This document shows positions 15,109-22,375 of a stretch of 64,000 nt of DNA, in pieces. This stretch comes from Bisbaumannia sp015645095. GTDB taxonomy: Bacteria; Pseudomonadota; Gammaproteobacteria; Pseudomonadales; Halomonadaceae. Position 1 is the first letter of the stretch. Every line of letters starts with the position of its first letter. The notes beneath the pieces were generated by a model. That model made no database searches and was not told where the DNA came from. It was given only the letters and a program-made list of their open reading frames with translations. Where the stretch lies: contig CP141893.1 in NCBI GenBank assembly GCA_036871055.1, forward strand, positions 372,001 to 436,000, given 5' to 3'. Both the position numbers and the translations under genes were made by a program.

Positions 15109-17013
15109 TCAGTCGTCGAGGCGGCCGAAGGGATTGTCCACCGCCAGGGAGACCGGCTGGGCGTAGCCGGGGATACGCAGCTCGCGATCATCGATCTCGA
15201 GCTCCGGCCCTTCCAGCACCCCTTCGCCGAAGCGATACTGCACCTGGAACCGGCCCTGGTCGGCCTGTGCCCAGTAGGCCTCGGCGGTGGCCTGGGTGGC
15301 GTCGCGCTTGCCGCGCCAGGCGGCCATGGCGGCGGCACCGTGGCGCTGCTCCAGCAGCCGCTCGGTGGCCCGTGGCGAGAGCACCAGGCCGGTGGCGTTG
15401 TTGCCACCGAAGCCCTTGGCGTTGATCAGGCTGGCATCGGCGGCGAAGGCCAGGGGCGTGCGGGAGAAGGCCAATCGTTCGGCGTGAACGTCGTCGGCCA
15501 CCGCATCCAGGGTGGGAATGCCCGGCAGCAGGCCATGGGCGAAGCTGCCCAGGGCGCTGGCGAGCTGGTCGCCGGCGGCGCTGCCCTGGGAGTGACCCAC
15601 GAAGGCCTTGACCGCCACCACCGGCCAGGCCTCGATGCCGTAGGCGTCGGCGATGCGGTCGAAGACATGGGATTCGGTGACCCGGTTCTTCGGCGTGCTG
15701 GTGCCATGGGCGTGCAGGAAGGTGCGCCGGCGCAGGCCCTCCTCGCCGAGGATTTCCCGGGCCAGGGCGGCGGCCTTGCCCAGGGTGATGTAGTTGCCGA
15801 TGCCGGGCGCCGAGATGGAGCGCTTCCAACCGTCGGCATTGGCGAAGACGCCGGGCACGGAGCCGAGGATACGGGCGCCCACCTCCAGGGCCAGGGCGTC
15901 ATCCATCAGCAGCACGAACTGGCTGGCCTCGGCGATGGTGAAGCCGCAGTTGCGGGCGAAGGGCCGGCAGGCGCGCTGGTAATCCTCGTCGGTGAGCAGC
16001 TCCAGGGCATCCAGGGCCTTGAGGCTGTCGTCGTCGGCCAGGGCGCCCATGGCGCGGAAGCCCTCGATGATCTCCGGGGTAATGGGGGCATCCGAGGTGC
16101 CCACCATCACCACCCGACGGCGGCCGCTGCGGATGTCCTCCACCCCCAGGCGCAGGTTGTAGAGGAAGCTGGCGCAGGCGCCCTGGATGGCCCCGGTGGG
16201 CCCCACGCTGCCCAGCACATAGGCATTGAGGAAGTCGGCGGGCATCTGCCCGTAGCCCAGGGGCATCTGCTTGGAGGTGGCGCGATTGCCGGAGACGAAG
16301 CTCTTCAGCAGGCCGCCCCAGCCGGCGTCGTCGAGTTGGCCGATGGAGTTGCCGGCATAGACGGCGATGGCATCCGGGTCGAGGCGGTCGCGCAACGCTT
16401 CCCAGGCCAGGCCGCTGTCGCCCAGGCAGTCGGAGGCGCCGAATACCGCCATGGAGAGGCCCCGGGGGTGGTGCACGCTACGGTAGAGGCTCTCCGGTTC
16501 GAAACCGCTGGGCAGTTGGCCGGCGGCTCGCACCTGGGCGGCGCGGCGCTCCGGCAGCAGCACATCGAGGTGGCCGGCGGGGACGGTGACCTCCACCTGG
16601 CGACGGTCGATCTCGCGGACCTGCCAGGTCTCCGGCAGCACCTCGGGAAGCTGGCGGCGGCGCAGCCGAAACACCAGGGGCGCCTCGATATCGAGCCGCG
16701 CCTGGCGATTGGCGGGAATGCCGTCGGCGCCGAAGCGCGGGTCTTCGATGCGCCGGATCAGGGTGTGGTCGAGAATGCGCTGGCGGTAGCGCTCGACGAC
16801 CTCGGCGGCGGCGAGGGGCTGGCCGCCCGCGTCGCGCCACTGGCCATCGGAGGCCTCGGCCAGGCGCATCAGGGCGGCCAGACCGAGCAGCGTCTCTGCC
16901 TGGGCGGAGTCGGGCAGGGCCTCGAGGATGGAGCGGCGATAGGCCTGATGCCCCGAGGTTCTGCCGGCGGCATTGATGCCCCCCATGCCGACGATCACCG
17001 GTAAGTGTGACAA
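15109..17013 (-). CDS. fabY: FabY-type beta-ketoacyl-ACP synthase (fatty acid initiation)
   Basis: Ketosynthase of 634 aa that resembles Pseudomonas FabY, which condenses acetyl-CoA with malonyl-ACP to start fatty acid synthesis in place of FabH. It has an unusual 230-residue N-terminal extension before the thiolase-fold core. The catalytic Cys is in GAIQGACASFLYNL, and the two His are in LHAHGTSTPKNR and VKAFVGHSQGSA; INAKGFGGNNATGLVL is the conserved C-terminal block. Single-gene unit. The start ATG is followed by HLPVIVGMGGINAAGRTS, as in FabY. The role is known for Pseudomonas; here it is inferred by similarity. Confidence 0.9.
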   Translation of the reverse strand: MSHLPVIVGMGGINAAGRTSGHQAYRRSILEALPDSAQAETLLGLAALMRLAEASDGQWRDAGGQPLAAAEVVERYRQRILDHTLIRRIEDPRFGADGIPANRQARLDIEAPLVFRLRRRQLPEVLPETWQVREIDRRQVEVTVPAGHLDVLLPERRAAQVRAAGQLPSGFEPESLYRSVHHPRGLSMAVFGASDCLGDSGLAWEALRDRLDPDAIAVYAGNSIGQLDDAGWGGLLKSFVSGNRATSKQMPLGYGQMPADFLNAYVLGSVGPTGAIQGACASFLYNLRLGVEDIRSGRRRVVMVGTSDAPITPEIIEGFRAMGALADDDSLKALDALELLTDEDYQRACRPFARNCGFTIAEASQFVLLMDDALALEVGARILGSVPGVFANADGWKRSISAPGIGNYITLGKAAALAREILGEEGLRRRTFLHAHGTSTPKNRVTESHVFDRIADAYGIEAWPVVAVKAFVGHSQGSAAGDQLASALGSFAHGLLPGIPTLDAVADDVHAERLAFSRTPLAFAADASLINAKGFGGNNATGLVLSPRATERLLEQRHGAAAMAAWRGKRDATQATAEAYWAQADQGRFQVQYRFGEGVLEGPELEIDDRELRIPGYAQPVSLAVDNPFGRLDD

Positions 17014-17142
17014 GCCGGATTCCTCGTTGTGCTGTTTGATCGTGGAGTCATAGTCGAGTAGGAGCCGGATGATAGCACCCCGGCTTCGCCCCCGTCATGC
17101 GGGGCTCGTGGGCGGGCACCGGAAAAAGGTTAAAACACATGT

Positions 17143-17171
17143 TTGAAAACCGGCGTCCGCCGAGCTATCAT
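17143..17171 (+). promoter_or_regulatory. Strong sigma-70 promoter
   Basis: TTGAAA, a 17-base spacer, and TATCAT form an almost consensus promoter pointing to the plus strand, 119 bases before the trmB-like start. It lies between the divergent fabY and trmB-like genes. Confidence 0.65.
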
Positions 17172-17177
17172 GAAACG

Positions 17178-17238
17178 GCTGTTTGAGTCATACGAGTTGG
17201 TGTTGGCGCGTCCCCTGCTGTGGATGCGCCGTTTTTTT
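17178..17238 (+). ncRNA. Candidate small RNA or leader with intrinsic terminator
   Basis: The promoter at 17143-17171 should start transcription near 17178. About 30 bases later there is a classical terminator, stem GGCGCGTCC / GGATGCGCC with 8-base loop and a seven-base T-run. The product would be a roughly 60-nt RNA ending in the terminator, with no open frame worth calling. It could be a small RNA, or a leader that attenuates the trmB-like gene 52 bases further on. Not supported by any family match. Confidence 0.4.
17205..17238 (+). terminator. Intrinsic terminator upstream of trmB-like gene
   Basis: Stem GGCGCGTCC / GGATGCGCC (one G-T pair), loop of eight bases, then G and TTTTTTT. It points toward the trmB-like gene, with no upstream coding sequence to terminate on this strand. 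Confidence 0.75.
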
Positions 17239-17289
17239 ATCGGCCCGCATTGCTAGAATAGGCGCTCACTCTTGCTCTGGCCTGTTGCC

Positions 17290-17979
17290 ATGGACGCCAA
17301 TTCCCGCGTGATCGTTTCCAACCAGACGGGTCCCCACGACGACCTGGCGCGCCGGGTGGCGCGGGCCTTGACGCACCCCTTGCGCAAGCCGGTGGCCGAG
17401 CATACCCGGGCCGCCTTCGCCGAGGCCCAGGCCTGGCTCCGCGAGCAGCGCAAGCCGCTGATCCTCGATTCGGGCTGTGGGGTGGGGCTCTCCACCCGCG
17501 AACTGGCGCGGCGCTTCCCCGACCATGCGCTGATCGGCGTCGACCGCAGCGAGAGCCGGTTGACCCGGGAGCATGGCGAGTTGCCCGCCAATGCCCGGCT
17601 GGTGCGCGCCGACCTGGTGGATTTCTGGCGCCTGGCCCTGGAGGCGGGCTGGCGGCCCGAGCGCCACTACCTGCTCTACCCCAACCCCTATCCCAAGGCG
17701 GCGCACCTCAAGTTGCGCTGGCAGGGGCATCCGGTGCTGCCGGCCCTGCTGGGGCTGGGCGGGCGCCTGGAGCTGCGCTCCAACTGGCGGCTCTATGTGG
17801 AGGAGTTCGCCCTGGCCCTGAGCCAGGCCACCGGCATCATGGCCGAGGCGGAGGCTTATCGGCCCGACGGCGAGGCCTACCTGACCCCCTTCGAGCGCAA
17901 GTACCACCTCAGCGGCCAGGCCCTGTGGCGGCTGGTGGCCGAGCTGCCGTACCACCCCGAGCTGATGCCTCGCCCCTGA
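17290..17979 (+). CDS. TrmB-like tRNA (guanine-N7) methyltransferase family protein
   Basis: SAM-dependent methyltransferase of 229 aa. The SAM motif is LILDSGCGVGLSTREL and the TrmB-specific block RHYLLYPNPYPKAAHLKLRWQGHP matches the PNPWPKxxHxxRR region of tRNA m7G46 methyltransferases, though with divergence. TrmB methylates G46 of tRNA variable loops. It is shorter and more divergent at both ends than E. coli TrmB, so it may be a paralogue. ATG 17290 fits the start (MDANSRVIV); an upstream TTG at 17272 is less likely. It lies 66 bases before an SMR pump gene. Confidence 0.75.
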   Translation: MDANSRVIVSNQTGPHDDLARRVARALTHPLRKPVAEHTRAAFAEAQAWLREQRKPLILDSGCGVGLSTRELARRFPDHALIGVDRSESRLTREHGELPANARLVRADLVDFWRLALEAGWRPERHYLLYPNPYPKAAHLKLRWQGHPVLPALLGLGGRLELRSNWRLYVEEFALALSQATGIMAEAEAYRPDGEAYLTPFERKYHLSGQALWRLVAELPYHPELMPRP

Positions 17980-18043
17980 CGCCGCCGTCCGGGCCGGCTA
18001 GAATGAACCGCCGACCCGGGCACCGCCGTGACAAGGAGTCCCC

Positions 18044-18364
18044 ATGGCCTACCTCTATCTGGCCCTGGCAATCATCGCCGAAGTGGCCGCCACCAGCGCC
18101 CTCAAGGCCTCCCAGCAATTTACCCGCCTGGGCCCCAGCCTGATCGTGGTGGGCGGCTATGCCGCGGCCTTCTACCTGTTGACCCTGGTGCTGCGCACCA
18201 TCCCGGTGGGCATCGCCTACGCCTTCTGGGCCGGCCTGGGGATCGTCCTGGTCACCCTGGTGGCCATGCTGATCTACGGCCAGAAACCCGATTTCCCCGC
18301 CATCCTGGGCATCCTGCTGATCGTCACCGGGGTGGTGGTGATCCAGGCCTTCTCCAAGATGTAG
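18044..18364 (+). CDS. SMR family multidrug efflux protein (EmrE-like)
   Basis: Small multidrug resistance protein, 106 aa, four helices. The essential glutamate of helix one is at residue 13 (ALAIIAEVAATSALKAS), and the PVGIAYAFWAGLG block in helix three is the SMR signature. It works as an antiparallel dimer that exchanges protons for lipophilic cations such as quaternary ammonium compounds. GGAG lies 7 bases ahead of the ATG. It is followed 32 bases later by dacB on the same strand. Confidence 0.93.
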   Translation: MAYLYLALAIIAEVAATSALKASQQFTRLGPSLIVVGGYAAAFYLLTLVLRTIPVGIAYAFWAGLGIVLVTLVAMLIYGQKPDFPAILGILLIVTGVVVIQAFSKM

Positions 18365-18396
18365 CCTTCACGCCCGATCTTCGCGGAATTTTGCTT

Positions 18397-19833
18397 ATGC
18401 TGCGTTCAACTGCCTTGTTCCTTACGCTTCTTCTGCCTCTGCCGGCCCTGGCGGAAGGCTTCGACCACCTGGCCGGCCTGATGGAGCGCGGTTTCGCCGT
18501 GGGGGCCGAGGCTCGGCTGTTGGGGGATGGTGCCGCCCCCGGCGAACTGCTCGGCGAGATCGAACCGCGTCGCCAGCTGTCGCCGGCCTCGGTCTCCAAG
18601 GCCTACCTCTCCGCGGCGGCGCTGAGCGAGTGGGGGCCCCAGCATCGCTTCAGCACCCGACTGGTGGGCACCGGCAGCCTGGACGAGGCCGGCGTCCTGC
18701 AGGGCGACCTGATCCTCGACGGCAGCGGTGACCCGGGCCTGGTGGCCGAGGACCTGTGGAAGCTGGTGCAGGGCCTGCGCCAGCGTGGCGTCACCGCCAT
18801 CGCCGGCGGGCTCGAGGTCAGCCAGTGGCGCTTCGGTCCGGTGGCCTGCGTCACCACCGATCGCTGCCAGGCCCGCCAGCGTTCCGCCAATGCCTACAGC
18901 GCCGGGCTCTCCTCGGCGGGGGTCAACCACGGCAGCTGGTGCCTGTCGATCCGCCCGGGGCGGGTCGGGCAGGCGGCCCAGGCGGCGAGCTGCGATACCG
19001 CCGAGCCCCTGCTGCCCCTGGATAACCGCATCGACACCGTGGCCGCCGGCGGCGGCACCGAGTTCAGCGTCGAGCGGGCCGGGGAGGCGGGCAGCGAACG
19101 GCTGATCCTGCGCGGCCGCATCGCCGTCGATGCCGCACCCCACCAGGTGCATCGGGCCAGCGCCGACCCGGCCTGGCAGACCGCTCAGACCCTGGGGGCC
19201 CTGCTGGTCCAGGCGGGGATCCCCTTCGACGGCGCGCCGCGGGTCAGCGAGGCCCCGCCGCCGGCCGAGGCCCGGGAACTGGCCGTGGTGGCGGGGCGCT
19301 CCCTGCATGAGCTGCTGCTGGGGGTGATGCACTATTCCAACAATTACATGGCCGACGTGCTGACCCTGGGGCTCGCCGAGGGTAGCCAGGACCTGCCGGC
19401 GGCCGGTGCCACCCTGGCCGCCTTCGCCGAGGGGCTGCCCAACCACGGCCCCTTGACCCTGGACAGCGGCAGTGGCCTGACCACCACCAACCGCACCAGC
19501 GCCGCCGGGGTCAATGTGCTGCTCGAGCACATGTACCGCCAGCCGGCGCTCTTCCCCAGCTTCGTCGCTGGCCTGCAGTCGCCGGCCACCGGGGTGATGC
19601 GTTTCATCCGCCGCGGCGGCGACACCTTCCAGCACCATGTGATGCTCAAGACCGGCACCCTCAACCAGCCCTTCGCGGTGCGTGCCGTGGGCGGCTACTT
19701 CCGCACCGCCAGCGGCCGCTGGGGGGTCTTCACGGTGCTGGTCAACGGTAGCGGCACTACCCCCTACCTGAGTTGGCCCGAGGTGCTCGATCCCCTCTCC
19801 CGGGACCTGGAAGCGATGATTCAGTCGCGCTGA
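18397..19833 (+). CDS. dacB: D-alanyl-D-alanine carboxypeptidase/endopeptidase (PBP4/DacB)
   Basis: Periplasmic peptidoglycan hydrolase of the PBP4 (S13) family, 478 aa, with signal peptide MLRSTALFLTLLLPLPALAEG. The three active-site motifs are present: SxxK as SVSK (LSPASVSKAYLSA), SxN as SNN (MHYSNNYMAD), and KTG as KTGTLNQPFAVRAVGGY. It trims D-Ala from stem peptides and cuts cross-bridges. The start ATG is placed after the SMR stop, since the signal peptide begins there. Its 3' end overlaps that of the convergent catR gene by 13 bases. Confidence 0.93.
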   Translation: MLRSTALFLTLLLPLPALAEGFDHLAGLMERGFAVGAEARLLGDGAAPGELLGEIEPRRQLSPASVSKAYLSAAALSEWGPQHRFSTRLVGTGSLDEAGVLQGDLILDGSGDPGLVAEDLWKLVQGLRQRGVTAIAGGLEVSQWRFGPVACVTTDRCQARQRSANAYSAGLSSAGVNHGSWCLSIRPGRVGQAAQAASCDTAEPLLPLDNRIDTVAAGGGTEFSVERAGEAGSERLILRGRIAVDAAPHQVHRASADPAWQTAQTLGALLVQAGIPFDGAPRVSEAPPPAEARELAVVAGRSLHELLLGVMHYSNNYMADVLTLGLAEGSQDLPAAGATLAAFAEGLPNHGPLTLDSGSGLTTTNRTSAAGVNVLLEHMYRQPALFPSFVAGLQSPATGVMRFIRRGGDTFQHHVMLKTGTLNQPFAVRAVGGYFRTASGRWGVFTVLVNGSGTTPYLSWPEVLDPLSRDLEAMIQSR

Positions 19834-20696
19834 GCCAGGATGGCGTCCACCTCGCGCATCAGCGGGGTGTCCGCCTCGCCCTTGCGACGGCTGCAGATCA
19901 CCGGGGTGGTGAGGCTGGCATCCGCCAGGGGCACATAGCCGATGCCCTGGCGCTGCACGTTGCGGACCTGTTCCGGCACCAGGGTGATGCCCAGGTTGGA
20001 GGCCACCAGCCCCAGGGCCGTCTGCAGCTCGTTGGTCTCCTGTACCACCCGGATCTTGAGGCCGCGGCGATGGAAGAGCCCCTGCACCATGTCCGCCAGG
20101 CTGGGGCGGGGCCGCGCCGGAAAGAGAATCAAGGGGTAGCGGGCCAGCTCCTCCAGGCTGGGCCGGGTGCCCTCCAGGGGGTGGCCCGTGGGCAGCGCCG
20201 CCAGCAGCGGCTCGTCGAAAAGCACCCGCTGCTCCACGTCCGGGTCGTCCACCCGCAGGCGGCCGAAGCCGATATCGATGCGTCCCGCCTTGAGGGCCTG
20301 GATCTGCTGCACCGTGGTCAGCTCCACCAGGCTCAGCTCCGCCTTATCCTTTTGTCGTAGCTCCCGGGCCAGCAGGGGCAGCTGCCCATAGAACACCGAG
20401 GGCACGAAGCCGATGGCGAACAGCGGACGCTGGCTGCGCTCCATGCGGCGAATGGTGGCGACACTGGTTTCCACCTTGTCGAGGATCTGCCGGGCATGCT
20501 CGTAGAAGACCTGGCCGGTGGCGGTCAGGGCCAATCCCTGGGGGCCGCGCTGAAACAGTCGGCTGCCCAGCTCCTCCTCCAGGGCCTTGATCTGCCGGGA
20601 GAGTGGCGGTTGGGTCATGTGCAGCCGCTGGGCCGCCCGGGTGAGGTTGAGCTCTTCGGCCACCAGGCAGAAGAGGCGCAGGTGTCGCAGTTCCAT
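19821..20696 (-). CDS. catR: LysR-family regulator CatR (BenM/CatM type)
   Basis: Activator of the catBC operon that responds to cis,cis-muconate, by family resemblance. The 291-aa protein has an N-terminal winged helix (RHLRLFCLVAEELNLTRAAQRLHMTQPPLSRQIKALEEELG) and a two-lobed effector domain (RPLFAIGFVPSVFYGQLPLL). The second of two adjacent ATGs (20696) is chosen since AGGAGG ends four bases ahead of it; the first would be only one base away. It is divergent from catB with about 100 bases between start codons, the classic catR-catBC arrangement. The palindromic site overlapping the ribosome site suggests autoregulation. Effector is inferred from context. Confidence 0.88.
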   Translation of the reverse strand: MELRHLRLFCLVAEELNLTRAAQRLHMTQPPLSRQIKALEEELGSRLFQRGPQGLALTATGQVFYEHARQILDKVETSVATIRRMERSQRPLFAIGFVPSVFYGQLPLLARELRQKDKAELSLVELTTVQQIQALKAGRIDIGFGRLRVDDPDVEQRVLFDEPLLAALPTGHPLEGTRPSLEELARYPLILFPARPRPSLADMVQGLFHRRGLKIRVVQETNELQTALGLVASNLGITLVPEQVRNVQRQGIGYVPLADASLTTPVICSRRKGEADTPLMREVDAILAQRD

Positions 20697-20697
20697 C

Positions 20698-20737
20698 ATA
20701 CCTCCTGAGGTATGGCAGGGTTTCCAAACGATATTGG
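20698..20737. promoter_or_regulatory. Candidate CatR binding sites in catR-catB gap
   Basis: Two palindromes lie in the divergent promoter: ATACCT-N4-AGGTAT (20698-20713), similar to the ATAC-N7-GTAT BenM box but with one extra base, and CCAA-N6-TTGG (20724-20737). The first overlaps the catR ribosome site. LysR binding is expected here; the exact bases are not established. Confidence 0.4.
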
Positions 20738-20799
20738 TCCGAGGCGATAAAGGCAATCACACTGAAGGCGTTCCAGTGATCCCCGAGGTGCTCCCCGCC

Positions 20800-21918
20800 A
20801 TGTCTGCCGTTATCCAGTCCATCGATACCCTGCTGGTCGACCTGCCGACCATTCGTCCCCACCAGCTCTCCATGACCACCATGGCCTGCCAGACCCTGGT
20901 CATCGTGCGCCTGCGCGACAGCGATGGCATCGAGGGCCTGGGGGAGGGCACCACCATCGGTGGCCTGGCCTATGGTGCGGAGAGTCCGGAGAGCATCAAG
21001 CGCAACATCGACGCCTACCTGGCGCCCCTGCTGATCGGTCAGGAGGCCGGCAATATCAATGCGTTGCGTGCCCGTCTGGCGCGTCATGCCCGGGGCAACA
21101 TGATCGCCAAGTCGGCGCTGGAGACCGCCCTGCTGGATGCCCAGGGCAAGCGCCTGGGGCTGTCGGTGGCACAACTGCTGGGCGGCGCCCGCCAGACTCA
21201 CCTGCCGGTGCTCTGGACCCTGGCCAGCGGCGATACCCAGAAGGACATCGACGAGGCCGAGCTGCGCCTGACGCAGCGTCGCCACTGCGACTTCAAGCTC
21301 AAGATCGGCGCCCGCAGCGTTGCCGAGGACGTGGCCCATGTGGCGGCCATCAAGGCGGCGCTGGGGGATCGCGCCAGCGTGCGGGTCGACGTCAACCAGG
21401 CCTGGGACGAGTCCAGCGCCGTGCGCGGCATCCATGCCCTCCAGGAGGCGGGGATTGAGCTGATCGAACAGGCCATTCCGGCCCGGGAGCATGCCGGCCT
21501 GATTCGCCTGGCCAAGCGTTTCCGGGTGCCCATGCTGGCCGACGAAGCGGTGCAGGACGCCCGGGACGGCCTCGATTTGGTCGGCGCCGGATTCAGCGGC
21601 GCCTTCGCCCTGAAGATCGCCAAGGCCGGCGGCCCCCTGGGGGCCATCGAGCTGGGCCGACTGGCCCAGACCGCCGGGATCGGCCTCTACGGCGGCACCC
21701 TGCTGGAGGGCACCATCGGCAGCGTGGCCTCCCTGCACGCCTGGGCCACCCTGGGCGAGATGGCCTGGGGCACCGAGATGTTCGGACCGCTGCTGCTCAA
21801 GGACGATATCGTCGCCGAGCCGCTCAACTACCATGAGTTCGGTGTCGACCTGCCCACCGGCCCGGGCCTGGGCATCAGCCTCGACGAAGACAAGCTGGCC
21901 CACTATTCGCGCAAGTAA
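20800..21918 (+). CDS. catB: Muconate cycloisomerase
   Basis: Converts cis,cis-muconate to (+)-muconolactone in the catechol ortho-cleavage pathway; cytosolic enolase-superfamily enzyme, 372 aa. It has the capping domain and the barrel motifs: KLKIGAR (catalytic Lys), VRVDVNQAWDE and ELIEQAIPA (metal-binding Asp and Glu), PMLADEAVQDARDG and the C-terminal GLYGGTLLEGTIGSVASLHA. Start ATG 20800 has GAGGTG about ten bases upstream and gives the standard length; a GTG 24 bases upstream is an alternative. First gene of catBC, divergent from catR. Confidence 0.95.
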   Translation: MSAVIQSIDTLLVDLPTIRPHQLSMTTMACQTLVIVRLRDSDGIEGLGEGTTIGGLAYGAESPESIKRNIDAYLAPLLIGQEAGNINALRARLARHARGNMIAKSALETALLDAQGKRLGLSVAQLLGGARQTHLPVLWTLASGDTQKDIDEAELRLTQRRHCDFKLKIGARSVAEDVAHVAAIKAALGDRASVRVDVNQAWDESSAVRGIHALQEAGIELIEQAIPAREHAGLIRLAKRFRVPMLADEAVQDARDGLDLVGAGFSGAFALKIAKAGGPLGAIELGRLAQTAGIGLYGGTLLEGTIGSVASLHAWATLGEMAWGTEMFGPLLLKDDIVAEPLNYHEFGVDLPTGPGLGISLDEDKLAHYSRK

Positions 21919-21924
21919 CGCCCC

Positions 21925-21962
21925 CTGATGGAGGCCGCCGGCAGGCTGGCGGCCTCCATCAG
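21925..21962 (+). other. 15-bp perfect hairpin between catB and catC
   Basis: Stem CTGATGGAGGCCGCC with its exact complement, loop GGCAGGCT. No T-run follows, so transcription probably continues into catC; the structure may slow decay or processing of the catB part of the message. Confidence 0.7.
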
Positions 21963-21996
21963 CGTGATATCGATCTAACGTTCAAGGAGAGTCCGC

Positions 21997-22287
21997 ATGC
22001 TGTTTCAGGTGGAAATGACCGTCAAGCTGCCCCCCGAGATGCCCGCCGAGCAGGCCGCCGAAATCAAGGCCACCGAGAAGGCCTATGCCCAGGAGCTGCA
22101 GCGCCGCGGCAAGTGGCGCCACCTCTGGCGGGTGGCCGGCAGCTACGCCAATGTCAGCATCTTCGACGTGGAGGACAACGCCGAGCTCCAGGAGATCATC
22201 TCCAACCTGCCGCTGTTCCCGTATATGGAGATCGCGGTCAAGCCGCTGTGCCGCCATCCGTCCTCGATCCGCGACGACGATAGCTGA
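21997..22287 (+). CDS. catC: Muconolactone delta-isomerase
   Basis: Converts muconolactone to 3-oxoadipate enol-lactone, the substrate of PcaD. Decameric cytosolic enzyme, 96 aa, the expected length. Recognisable N-terminus MLFQVEMTVKLPPEMPAEQA, ATEKAYAQELQRRGKWRHLWRVAG, and LPLFPYMEIAVKPLCRHPSS. Preceded by AAGGAGAG. Second gene of catBC and ends before a 12-bp terminator hairpin shared with the opposing phenol regulator gene. Confidence 0.97.
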   Translation: MLFQVEMTVKLPPEMPAEQAAEIKATEKAYAQELQRRGKWRHLWRVAGSYANVSIFDVEDNAELQEIISNLPLFPYMEIAVKPLCRHPSSIRDDDS

Positions 22288-22316
22288 TCGCTGGCTGACG
22301 GACGATGCCCCACATG

Positions 22317-22344
22317 ACGCGGCCCGCCAATCGGCGGGCCGCGT
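22317..22344. terminator. Bidirectional terminator after catC and phenol regulator
   Basis: Perfect 12-bp stem ACGCGGCCCGCC / GGCGGGCCGCGT with AATC loop between convergent genes; TTATT follows on the plus strand. Confidence 0.75.
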
Positions 22345-22375
22345 TATTGCTGTGGATAGTCACGGACAGGCGCGG

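Noticed and set aside
15010..17004. Plus-strand open frame of 664 codons opposite fabY
   Set aside because: Antisense to fabY with active-site motifs; the frame is Gly/Ala/Gln-rich without a ribosome site.
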